Assembly (NCBI GenBank): GCA_903927615.1
Contig: CAIYNU010000047.1
Location: forward strand, 1 to 64,000
Origin: an uncultured Rhodospirillales bacterium
GTDB taxonomy: Bacteria; Pseudomonadota; Alphaproteobacteria; Azospirillales; Azospirillaceae
Reading direction: 5' to 3'
DNA length: 64,000 nucleotides
Below the pieces are notes generated by a model. It saw only the letters and a list, made by a program, of their open reading frames with translations, was not told the DNA's origin and searched no databases. Shown piece by piece: positions 26,338 to 35,170 of the stretch (positions are counted from its first letter, which is position 1; every line of letters starts with the position of its first letter). Position numbers and translations under genes: made by a program.

Positions 26338-29300
26338 TCATACAATCTGCGAAACGTCGCCCTGTTCACGGGCCTTGATCTTGTCGTGAGCGACCAACAA
26401 CTGGGCAAGTTTTCGACGGGCGACCTGGGACGAGATGCTCCGGCCGACGAACATGCGCTCCATCTGGCGCACCACCGTCACGATGTCAAAGGACGGGAGA
26501 TCGGCGGAAAGGCTCATGATGGTCGAAACATGGTCCTTTTCTGACGCCATCGCTTCAAGAATGTCCATTCCATCCTTTGCCGTCAACTCTGGCATGGCGT
26601 AGGAGCCCTTCAGAGCGCCGCGCAACTGGTCGATGTTGACGTCATGGGACGGGATCAGGCTGCTTTTCATAAAATATTGGCTATCAATCATCCAGCGCAG
26701 GATGGCCGCCGGGATGGTTCCGCAAATCTTACACGCATCACCCAGGCCGTCGGCGTTCTGTTGGGCAAAGTGACCCGGCAAGCGTTCGGCACTCAACCGC
26801 TCCACCCGCGACCCGTTCGGGAGCCCGATCAGCGACAGACAGACCGGGCACCGTTCGACATGTCGATGCAGATCTTTAAAGGGCAGGAGTTTTCCTTCCC
26901 CACAGGCGCCGCACTGTTCACGGTTAAAATCGGCAACGGTGCTCCAGGGGTGGGCGGCGGCGGGGCAGTTGAACAGATTGCGGCAGAATCCGGCGGAGTC
27001 CGCGACCCCGGATACCGCAATCGAGAAGCCGCCGGGTAAAAGGACCGCCCGATTGGTGCATCGCGGACAGAACTCGGCGCTCGCGGCCTCGACCATGCTG
27101 ACCAGCTTCTGGCCGCGGTGAGAACAGAAATGGCACTGCTTCAAATTGCGCAGGCACCGGGGACAGGATAGCGGTTGCCCGGCGTCGAGCCGTTCAACCG
27201 CCTCGGTGTGGAGCGGATAGCCACAGTGAAAGCATGAAAATGACGTCGCATGTGTACGATTGTCAGAGATAAACTCGTGATTCTCCCGGAATAAATTATA
27301 GCGGCGCACCCGCTCATTCTCGACAACCACCAGACTTGGAAATATAAAATGCTCTTTATGAACGCTGTTTTTGCAATAACTGGCCTCCAGATCGTGGCGC
27401 CCGATCAATCGCTCGAACTGCGGCCGGGCCATGGGCGGCACCCCGTTGGTGAAGCTGTCGCGGAGCGTATGCGGAATCCGGACCCGCTCCTCAGCTGGAA
27501 GCTGGAGAGTCTGACACCCAGGGCATTCGATCTCGGCGGTGGGATAAACGATCTGGATTTGATCGAACGACCGGCTCCCTTTCTGGTACTCGTCCCGGCA
27601 CTGGGGACATTCATGGACCGCGGTCGATGACCAGCGGTGATGATGGGCAACGTCGGGACAACGCCACCAATAGGTCCGCAATTCCCCCCGGCACTCCGGA
27701 CATTTCAAGGGCTCGGGCCAAATTCCCAACTTGAACGTGCGAATCTTTTCGGTCAGATCGTCGGCCATACAATCAGCGTTGCCGCAGCGGTTGCGGACCG
27801 GTTGACTGCAACCGGGGCACAGCAGGACCTGGCGGTCGACATTGGCGATGTTCCGGGTACAGCCGGAATTGCCGCAGAACACCGTGCCGACCGCCGCATC
27901 GTCGGGGATCAGATTGTCATAGCCGGCGGCTTCCGGCGTGAAGTGGAATAATTTGCGCAGGCGTTCGTCGTAGCTCATGTAACTGCGCTGATAGCGCGCC
28001 ACCTCCAGAATTTCCGAGCCCGCCCGATACAGCTCTTCATAATAAATAAAGGGCAATGGCGTGGTCGCTCGGGTAAATTCCGGTTGAATGGTCAACACCG
28101 ACTGGGCAGCCAGGGAGAAACGCTCCTTCAGCCGGGCGATGGTCCGGTTGGCGCCTTCGGGATTGATGGCGTTCTCCATCGCCGGCAACCCGATCAGCAG
28201 TCGTGCCCGTTGAATGGTCGGGCGCACCGACCCGGACCCGAACACCGTGCTCCGGCATTTCTCGATCAGCTTCCTCAGTTGCGTCTCGCCACCAAGGCTC
28301 TCCAGCACGAATTCCGGCTGCTCACTCCAGAAGGCGGCAAAACCAAAGGCCAGGATTTCGGCGAGCTTCATCCGGAGGCCGAGCGCCTTTTCGTCGCGCA
28401 CGATGTCCCGGGAGTCGTCGGAACTCAGCCAGTCGCGCTCCAGCATCTCGGCCACCAACCGGACCAGAGGCTTGCGCGCGGCGGTCTTGGGCGTCCGCGC
28501 CTGTTCGGACACGGCGTCCGACAGGGCCTCCAGCGTATCCCGCCAGCGCCCGATTTTTTCTCCGTCCGCTTTTAGCCGATTGAGTAACTCATCGTCCACC
28601 TTGTGTTGATTCGCAACAATTTCTACGGTTCTCAGTATCCCTTCGGCGGTTCTGACCAGCGGGTCATCTTCCCGAACGGCGCGCAACCGGCCCAACACGG
28701 TCCCGAACGGCCCGATCAGAGTCTCGAAGTCCTCGGCGGCGGCATCGAATGTGTCGTAAACCGAACCGACCCGGCTGTGGCCGAAGGCGATAATGGCACG
28801 GCTGCGACGGAGGCGAATATCCTGAACCTGGCGATGGGCGTTCAGTACACTTTCAAGGTCGCCCGCCATCTTCTGGCTGAATTTCGCGACATGAACATCG
28901 ATGATTTCCGACAACCGGTTGGCGTCGATCTTGGGCTTGCCGTGGGTTTCCAGAATCGGGCGCAGGCGTTTGGCCAGGGTCACCATGATCCGGTCGAGCG
29001 GGCCGCAGCCGTAAATATCGTGGAACCGTTGCAACTCAGCATCGCGCGAGCCCTCGGCCCAGAGGCCCAGTGCGCTGCGCATCTGGACCAGCGAGGCCGG
29101 CGCGGCGATGGCTATCGGCCGGGGCACGGGTTTGGCCCGGGCGGCCTTCGCGTCCAGGGTCCGGACCGCCCGTTTCAGCCAGTCCTGGGCGGCGGACTCC
29201 AGTTCGATCAGGGACGTTTGCAGGTATCCGGCCAGGGCCCGGAGACGTCCCCCGAGCCGCGTCCAGTCCTCCTGGAGATTCGCCTCCAACAGGTCGGCAT

Positions 29301-30918
29301 CGGTCAGGTCGGAACTGCTCACCGGTTTGCCGTTGGTCCAGTCGGGCGCGCGGATCGCCTTGGCCCAACCCTCGCGAAGGCGCGGATCGATATGATCGGC
29401 GTAGAGCGTGCGCACCCGGGCGCTCCGCTCGGCGGCCTTCAGGCCCCGCTGGGCCAGTTGCGGCGCTTCCCTTTCCAGGGTGTTCAGATGCGCCAGCATC
29501 CCGGTGACGAGATGGGAGGACTCGGGCGGGTGCTCCTGGTGCCAGCGGCACCACAGGGTGACAACGTCCTCTGCCGGCGGTTTGCCGCCGTCGACTCCAC
29601 CGAGACAATCGGGCGACGGCCCGTCCATCGCCGGACTGTCCGGCCGGCATCCGCGCAGGAAATCCACCATCTGCCCGAGGGACAACTGGGGCCGCTTTTC
29701 GTAGACGCTTTCCTGCATGCCGCGGACCAAGGCGGTCAACAGGGTCCGCGCCATGGGCTGGGTGCCGGCAAAGCCCAGGGGGACAAAGGCCGACGTGGAG
29801 AATGCGAAGCCCCGCTCGTGCTGGGAGGCGCGGGTGCCGACGTCACTGCGGTTGTTCTCCAGCCCCTCCATCTGGGTATCGCGGCGCAATTGGGCGGTGA
29901 CATTCTCGGCCAGGCGCAGGCAACTGAGTTGCACCTTGGAGTCATCGATATTGCCGGCGGCGGCGCTGTCGCCGGTGGTCGCGAACGACTGGTAAATGTA
30001 GGCCAGGTCCAACGTGCTGGCCGAGCCCCGTTCTCCTTTATATGAAAGGCCCCGTTCGCCCACCGGATAGATCACCGGCAACTGTTCGTTGGGACCCAGG
30101 CGCCAATTCTTGTAGATGGAGATTTCTTTCAACGCCGCATAGGTATTGGGCTCGACCCGTCCGGCGGTATCGACGCCCCGAAAGGCCTCGGCCAGCAGAA
30201 AATTGCCGGTGATGAAACAGGACGGATCGATGATCCGCAACAGAAACGCCACGTCCCAAAACATGCCGCTGCCGGTGCCGCCCGCCAGCGAGCAGATGAT
30301 GTGAGCCCGGACCCGGTTGCCGGCCCGGCCACCATCCCGGACGCTTTTGTAGGCCTTTTCCACCGCCGAATAGATGGCGTGGACCTGGGTGAACAGGGCA
30401 ATCCGTCCCAGCATCCGCCACTGGCCGGCGCCCCCTTCGCGCGCCTGGCCCAGGGTCATCTCTTCCAGCACGTCACGCGGCAGCGCCATGAAGGCGCGGG
30501 GAACCGCCGGAGTCAGGGCGTCACCCGCCTGCGCCTCCAGCGTCTCGCCTTCGCTGGCGGCGACCCACAACCGGCGGCGCGAGGCCTGGCGGGCCACGTC
30601 GAAGGCCCGGACGATGTCCTCGGTCTTGACCTGGATCAAGGCATCCAATTGCGGCAACCGGCGGTGCGCGGCGTCCCCTTCCACCCGCCAGCCCCGGGGC
30701 CTGGGTTGGACATAATCGTCAATGTCCTTGACCTCGTTGGACTTGAAATCGGTGTCGATGGCCACCAGGCGCAGGTCGCCCCGCTCCAGCATGGCGCTCA
30801 GACCGGGGTCGTCGCCCTTTTCGGCCAGCCACCGGACATAACGCAACGCCCGCACACCGGTGCCGCCCAGTCCGATCAGAATGGCGGGATACCGCGTGAC
30901 TTCACTTGGCGCGCTCAT
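26338..30918 (-). CDS. Tubulin/FtsZ-like GTPase with C-terminal zinc-ribbon array
   Basis: About 1526 aa from ATG 30918; the stop of the upstream vWA gene overlaps as ATGA. The N-terminus has a Rossmann-like ILIGLGGTG (residues 14-21). At residues 210-219 it has SLAGGTGSGM, the tubulin/FtsZ phosphate-binding signature, preceded by helices typical of the Tubulin_2 (tubulin-like) family. A long helical middle region follows. From about residue 1000 to the end there are many CxxC pairs (CGNSGC, CPGC, CPEC, CPQC, CFHC, CPRC, CHFC, CPRC, CGAC, CPVC, CKIC), predicting several zinc ribbons. From memory, related FtsZ-like proteins occur near vWA genes and were proposed to remodel membranes. Expected here: GTP-dependent polymer or switch protein tied to the vWA membrane partner. 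Confidence 0.85.
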   Translation of the reverse strand: MSAPSEVTRYPAILIGLGGTGVRALRYVRWLAEKGDDPGLSAMLERGDLRLVAIDTDFKSNEVKDIDDYVQPRPRGWRVEGDAAHRRLPQLDALIQVKTEDIVRAFDVARQASRRRLWVAASEGETLEAQAGDALTPAVPRAFMALPRDVLEEMTLGQAREGGAGQWRMLGRIALFTQVHAIYSAVEKAYKSVRDGGRAGNRVRAHIICSLAGGTGSGMFWDVAFLLRIIDPSCFITGNFLLAEAFRGVDTAGRVEPNTYAALKEISIYKNWRLGPNEQLPVIYPVGERGLSYKGERGSASTLDLAYIYQSFATTGDSAAAGNIDDSKVQLSCLRLAENVTAQLRRDTQMEGLENNRSDVGTRASQHERGFAFSTSAFVPLGFAGTQPMARTLLTALVRGMQESVYEKRPQLSLGQMVDFLRGCRPDSPAMDGPSPDCLGGVDGGKPPAEDVVTLWCRWHQEHPPESSHLVTGMLAHLNTLEREAPQLAQRGLKAAERSARVRTLYADHIDPRLREGWAKAIRAPDWTNGKPVSSSDLTDADLLEANLQEDWTRLGGRLRALAGYLQTSLIELESAAQDWLKRAVRTLDAKAARAKPVPRPIAIAAPASLVQMRSALGLWAEGSRDAELQRFHDIYGCGPLDRIMVTLAKRLRPILETHGKPKIDANRLSEIIDVHVAKFSQKMAGDLESVLNAHRQVQDIRLRRSRAIIAFGHSRVGSVYDTFDAAAEDFETLIGPFGTVLGRLRAVREDDPLVRTAEGILRTVEIVANQHKVDDELLNRLKADGEKIGRWRDTLEALSDAVSEQARTPKTAARKPLVRLVAEMLERDWLSSDDSRDIVRDEKALGLRMKLAEILAFGFAAFWSEQPEFVLESLGGETQLRKLIEKCRSTVFGSGSVRPTIQRARLLIGLPAMENAINPEGANRTIARLKERFSLAAQSVLTIQPEFTRATTPLPFIYYEELYRAGSEILEVARYQRSYMSYDERLRKLFHFTPEAAGYDNLIPDDAAVGTVFCGNSGCTRNIANVDRQVLLCPGCSQPVRNRCGNADCMADDLTEKIRTFKLGIWPEPLKCPECRGELRTYWWRCPDVAHHHRWSSTAVHECPQCRDEYQKGSRSFDQIQIVYPTAEIECPGCQTLQLPAEERVRIPHTLRDSFTNGVPPMARPQFERLIGRHDLEASYCKNSVHKEHFIFPSLVVVENERVRRYNLFRENHEFISDNRTHATSFSCFHCGYPLHTEAVERLDAGQPLSCPRCLRNLKQCHFCSHRGQKLVSMVEAASAEFCPRCTNRAVLLPGGFSIAVSGVADSAGFCRNLFNCPAAAHPWSTVADFNREQCGACGEGKLLPFKDLHRHVERCPVCLSLIGLPNGSRVERLSAERLPGHFAQQNADGLGDACKICGTIPAAILRWMIDSQYFMKSSLIPSHDVNIDQLRGALKGSYAMPELTAKDGMDILEAMASEKDHVSTIMSLSADLPSFDIVTVVRQMERMFVGRSISSQVARRKLAQLLVAHDKIKAREQGDVSQIV

Positions 30919-33900
30919 GACGGGGCTCCAATCGTGCATTGGATCGGCCCGGGAGCCTGTCCGGCTTCCGGCTTGCTGAAATCAACAAAGCAGTCGCCAT
31001 CGCGATGGCTGTAAGGGGTAACCAAATCGTTGAAGTGATACAGCACCCCACCCGCCACACCAGCCATGACCACCACCAATCCCAATCCAATCCAGTAACT
31101 TCGGCGGATCAGCCAAGGCATTTCGAGCGGCTTGGTGCCGCCGAAACTAACGTGTGTGACTAAAATGTACCTTGGCATCATAACGACCGCAATACCAAGT
31201 GTAACAAATATGGTTAGGGCGAATATATCTATTATCCAGCTATCAAGAGTTAGAACGTTAAAAATCACCGTTACGATCGCGACTGTCGATGTTGCAATAA
31301 GCCCTTTCATGATATCGATTGCTCTAGAAATATTTTTTGCGATTATTCCGAGATTATTAAAAACGTCTTTTGACGAGGTCACGCTTGGCAACCACCCGCT
31401 CAGTCCTTCATGATGCTGCACGGCCCAGCCAACCACTACGCCTATCGCCATGACAATAATGAGGATAATAACCCAGAATTTATAATTGATCGATGTATTA
31501 GTGCCGATCAAAAATTTGTTATTATTATTTTCTTTCAATAGATCTGATTTAATTTGTATTGAAGATGACGTATAGGACGGGTCATTGTTCTTGAAGCGCC
31601 AGATCGTCGGAACTGTCGCAGTTAGGCCGGTGAAGTCGACACGGGCATCAAGAGCAGGCTCACGTAAGGTCCCGTCAGCGCTGATCAGTCCGATGTGAAA
31701 TAGCGTAATAGGCAACGGAAGATTGAGATTCTTGGTGATAACGACGTTACCGCGGACGATGATATAGGGTTTGGCTCCGGGTACACTTTGGATGATGAAT
31801 CCATTTTTGTCCGCATCGTAGCTATATTTTGTAACTTGTATCTTTTTTGCCCGCTTTATCCAATCTCTGGGTAGCGTTTTTTCCACTGGTCTCAGATCTT
31901 GGAGCCCAATCAATACCTCCTTTTCTTTTCCATAAATTTTGGAAATCGCCCCTGGACTGAGCTGCAGCGAGAAATCGGTTTGCCCCCCGGCGGCCACGAA
32001 TACCGGTTCCGGCAACGGCTCCGTATCTAGAATTTGATTGCCGTCCGACGTGTGCAGGTTGATACCGGTGACCTTATTGGGCAAAAGGCCGGGATTCCTG
32101 ATCTGAAGATTTAACGGCATGGCCAGAGCAACGGGATCGGTCGTTCTGAATTCCAGGGCTTGACGTTCGGCATTAAGTTGGTATTCCCGCGGCGCGCCAT
32201 GACAGACCGCCCCCCCTTCCGGCGGTGGTAGGTCTTCGGTAACCAGGCACAGCCACAAGCTCTTCCCCATCAGATATGTCTTTTGCATATCCTCATTGAA
32301 TGGAATGGTGAGATCATGGACCTGTTCCGCACTTTTGGTGTCCCCGTTTCCCGAAACAATCACGGGCGGATCAGGTTCGATATGTTGTTCCCATTGATCT
32401 CTGGAATGCCCAAGCCACACGGACTTAACACCTTGGCTACTGCTGCCCTCATTTTTCACCCGAACCAACATCGTGGCGCCATCCCGCCAGACGGCCTCGC
32501 CGTCCAATTCCAGTGGTATGGTCGGAAGGGGGATGACTTGAACACCTTCAGGTAGCTCTTCGTCGTTATCATGCAAGCTATCGATTACAATCAGCTTCTG
32601 GTCCACATGAGGGTCATTCTTGGACCACTGAGTCTCTGGAAAATCAAACGAAAATTGCATAGGCTCTCGCGACTCTGCGGATATCATCTTACTTTTATCG
32701 ATCACATCGTACTCATGGCACCCATCAGGCCCATCAGACACCTTACAGAGGCGGTATTTCGTCAGTCTTAAGGCGGCATTGGCGTTATTCTTAACCGAGA
32801 AATTGAGTGTTGCCTTCGATGACGTGCTGATAAACATCGCTCCCGACACCACTAACCTTTGATTGCTCGTAAACGGCGATGCCACCCTTTCCAGAGGGTC
32901 TGATGGCTGTGCCCCAACAATGGTGGTCCGAACGGTGAACGGACCCTTGCGCAACCAGGATTCGACCGGCAAGACCACGGTTACAGGCACTGGCGGACCC
33001 GGCTTAACCTCAACCGACGTTGCGAAAAACCGTCTGCCCGAGGCCGCTCCATCCTGGATCAGCAGTCCCGTGACGGTTGCCTTGAACAGCCCTTTGTTTT
33101 GAACGTCGCAGATCAGGAAAATCTCGGCCTCTGACGGTTGGTTGGGGTTGAGTTTCTTCCAACGACAGAGGGTGGGAACCACTTTATTTTCGGTCCCCGA
33201 CGACCTCTGGTTCACCGGGTGTAAGGCGGATCGCCGCCCAGTCTGTTTGTCGGTCACCGCGACCTGAAGGCTATCATTGCCATTACGCAGGGCTTCGCTG
33301 ACACTCTCGCCCAGTAGCATCGCCACCGAAATGGTGCCGGACGGTCCGACCACAGTATTCATGGCCTGGGTTTGCAGCGGTCCCGTCGCGTCGGCCGCGC
33401 CGAAGATACCCAATTCGGTTATGGCGTTCGAGCGACCGGATGGATTATCAATGCTTGCCGACAGACTCAGTCCACCCTCAGGCAGTGCGGTGACCTCAGC
33501 ACTGTCCACCTCCAACGACTTTTCCTCGATGGTAGTAATCGAGGCGTCCGGAGACAATCGCTCGGTCACGCCATCGTCTTCGCGCGAAAGCACCGAGACA
33601 TTCAGCTTAGCCAACCGACCGGCGGCGGCCGGGGGAATGGCCACGCTGATCTTCTCGGCTTTCTGCCCCGGCCCGAGCGGTTCCCGTTTCAGGTCCTGAT
33701 GCACAGCGAAAGCCCTGTCCCCATTGGGGTCGTGAAAGATCAACTCTCGCGGTGTCTTGGCGGTATCGCCCTTGTTGATCAGATCGAAGGTCAAGATATA
33801 GGGGCTCTGGGCGGACTCCCGGGCGGCGGTCGGGTTTTCGATAACCAACGGCGCCACTTCGCTGACCGACACCGGAAGCGAGCCGCCGGTCCCCTTGGCG

Positions 33901-35018
33901 TCGTCCTCCACCGTGACCCGGGGGGCGCCCTTCAGCGCCAGCCATGCCTCGGGACCGGCCAGTGTCAGCTCGAACGCCTTCGCCTCCCCCGCCGCCACCG
34001 ACGCGGCATCGGTCAGTTTGGTGAAAGATTGCTCCCCCACCCGAAAGGTGATGGATTTCAGAACATTCGGGACTTGGCCGGGATTGCGGACCCGAACGGT
34101 GCAGCTCGCCTCTTCGGCGCCCCGGGGCCGACAGGACGCCTGTTCGATGGTCAGGGGCGGCAAGGTCGCCCGCATGACCATCTGCACGACCTTGTTGGTG
34201 AAGAGCGAAGCGTCCTTCTTGGCGTCGTCGTACTCGATGGTGGTCGCGCCCAGGTCATGTTCCAACCCTTGGATCAGCGGACGCAGACGGACCACCTCCA
34301 TCACGCAGTCCCGATAGTCCTTACGGGACTTTTGGAAGTCGGCCGCGGTGGGACGGATGGCCAGCAGCCCGAACACCGGCGGCAGCGCCCGGCCGTCGAT
34401 CAGAGTACTGCGCACCGTCGCGATGTCACCCGCGACCGGAATCTGCTGGCTCTTCTTAAAGGCGTTGAGGACATCGCAGACCCCGGTGTGCTCCTTGTTA
34501 TGCGCGGTATCGCTGGCGTCGTGGATAAAGTCGCTGGCGATCAACACGATCTTCAGGCGGCCATCGGTGCGGTTCTTCAGCACCTCGTTGCCGGCAATCG
34601 CCCGCATCAGCTTGTCGAATTCGGTGGTCTTGTCGGCCTTCACCGTATCCCCGAACCTGGCCAGGGTGTTCCGCAGGGCGACGGTATCGCCGCCGTCCAC
34701 GCCGGGAGTCAGCGGAATCACCGACGAGCCAAAGGTGAACGGATAGACCCGGTCGCCGTGCCGGACGAACGTCCGCTGCCCGTTCTCGATGGGCTGTTGG
34801 AACACGGTTTCGAGCATGCCGACCAGGCGCTTGTTCGGCGCGTCGGGCGCGCCGGTGAACACCGTCGACGAATTGTCGAGATAGACCAGGAAGTCGATGG
34901 GGGGCATCCCCGGCTCGGCGGCGACCGCGCGGGCCGGGCCCAGCAGAGTCGTGATCAGCATGACAACGGCGCAGATCAAAACGGCGCAGATCAATCGGAA
35001 GGCGAAATCGACGCGCAT
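30915..35018 (-). CDS. Secreted/membrane vWA-domain protein with repeated beta domains
   Basis: About 1367 aa. ATG 35018 gives a signal peptide (RLICAVLICAVVMLITTLLG...AVAA); the upstream start at 35072 would lie before the predicted sigma-54 transcription start. The vWA domain has the MIDAS motif DNSST (FLVYLDNSST), a Thr in KTTEFD, and the second Asp in VLIASDFIHD. Next come several Ig/CARDB-like repeats (for example VRNPGQVPNVLKSITFRVGEQSFT, VQNKGLFKATVTGLLIQDG, VKNEGSSSQGVKSVWLG). The C-terminal 220 residues carry about four transmembrane helices (FWVIILIIVMAIGVVVGWAV, ALTIFVTLGIAVVMM, YWIGLGLVVVMAGVAGGVLY). Predicted as a large periplasmic adhesion or sensor arm anchored in the inner membrane. 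The 3' half is AT-richer than the 5' part. Confidence 0.82.
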   Translation of the reverse strand: MRVDFAFRLICAVLICAVVMLITTLLGPARAVAAEPGMPPIDFLVYLDNSSTVFTGAPDAPNKRLVGMLETVFQQPIENGQRTFVRHGDRVYPFTFGSSVIPLTPGVDGGDTVALRNTLARFGDTVKADKTTEFDKLMRAIAGNEVLKNRTDGRLKIVLIASDFIHDASDTAHNKEHTGVCDVLNAFKKSQQIPVAGDIATVRSTLIDGRALPPVFGLLAIRPTAADFQKSRKDYRDCVMEVVRLRPLIQGLEHDLGATTIEYDDAKKDASLFTNKVVQMVMRATLPPLTIEQASCRPRGAEEASCTVRVRNPGQVPNVLKSITFRVGEQSFTKLTDAASVAAGEAKAFELTLAGPEAWLALKGAPRVTVEDDAKGTGGSLPVSVSEVAPLVIENPTAARESAQSPYILTFDLINKGDTAKTPRELIFHDPNGDRAFAVHQDLKREPLGPGQKAEKISVAIPPAAAGRLAKLNVSVLSREDDGVTERLSPDASITTIEEKSLEVDSAEVTALPEGGLSLSASIDNPSGRSNAITELGIFGAADATGPLQTQAMNTVVGPSGTISVAMLLGESVSEALRNGNDSLQVAVTDKQTGRRSALHPVNQRSSGTENKVVPTLCRWKKLNPNQPSEAEIFLICDVQNKGLFKATVTGLLIQDGAASGRRFFATSVEVKPGPPVPVTVVLPVESWLRKGPFTVRTTIVGAQPSDPLERVASPFTSNQRLVVSGAMFISTSSKATLNFSVKNNANAALRLTKYRLCKVSDGPDGCHEYDVIDKSKMISAESREPMQFSFDFPETQWSKNDPHVDQKLIVIDSLHDNDEELPEGVQVIPLPTIPLELDGEAVWRDGATMLVRVKNEGSSSQGVKSVWLGHSRDQWEQHIEPDPPVIVSGNGDTKSAEQVHDLTIPFNEDMQKTYLMGKSLWLCLVTEDLPPPEGGAVCHGAPREYQLNAERQALEFRTTDPVALAMPLNLQIRNPGLLPNKVTGINLHTSDGNQILDTEPLPEPVFVAAGGQTDFSLQLSPGAISKIYGKEKEVLIGLQDLRPVEKTLPRDWIKRAKKIQVTKYSYDADKNGFIIQSVPGAKPYIIVRGNVVITKNLNLPLPITLFHIGLISADGTLREPALDARVDFTGLTATVPTIWRFKNNDPSYTSSSIQIKSDLLKENNNNKFLIGTNTSINYKFWVIILIIVMAIGVVVGWAVQHHEGLSGWLPSVTSSKDVFNNLGIIAKNISRAIDIMKGLIATSTVAIVTVIFNVLTLDSWIIDIFALTIFVTLGIAVVMMPRYILVTHVSFGGTKPLEMPWLIRRSYWIGLGLVVVMAGVAGGVLYHFNDLVTPYSHRDGDCFVDFSKPEAGQAPGPIQCTIGAPS

Positions 35019-35056
35019 GGCCCAACGTCCCGTCGGCTTGAGGTTCCGCCTTATAC

Positions 35057-35071
35057 GCAAGCGGAATGCCA
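35057..35071 (-). promoter_or_regulatory. Sigma-54 promoter (-24/-12) of the vWA-tubulin operon
   Basis: Reading the minus strand, TGGCAT (35071-35066), five bases, then TTGC (35060-35057): GG and GC are separated by exactly 10 nt, matching the consensus TGGCAC-N5-TTGC with one mismatch. Transcription would begin near 35046, giving a leader of about 27 nt before ATG 35018. The next gene upstream encodes a sigma-54-type activator, which supports the call. Confidence 0.75.
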
Positions 35072-35124
35072 ACCGCTAAGCCATTGAACAAACGCCAATT
35101 TTTTGGAAATCGGCCGGTCCCGGG

Positions 35125-35161
35125 CTGTCCACTGGACGATGGCTGTTCAGCGACTGGACAG
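35125..35161. promoter_or_regulatory. Inverted repeats, candidate upstream activator sites
   Basis: CTGTCCA (35125-35131) and TGGACAG (35155-35161) form a dyad with a 23-bp spacer. Within it GTCCA-C-TGGAC (35127-35137) is itself a palindrome, and ACTG-GA-CAGT lies at 35153-35162. These sit about 80-115 bp upstream of the predicted sigma-54 start, the normal distance for enhancer-binding proteins, in the short gap next to the activator gene. Confidence 0.6.
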
Positions 35162-35170
35162 TGGCCCCAA

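Noticed and set aside
28603-30045. 480-codon plus-strand open frame opposite the tubulin-like gene
   Set aside because: Antisense of conserved tubulin-signature sequence; composition is antisense-like.
33372-35087. 571-codon plus-strand open frame opposite the vWA gene
   Set aside because: Antisense to a gene with a signal peptide, MIDAS motif and its own promoter; the frame has no ribosome site and no recognisable fold.
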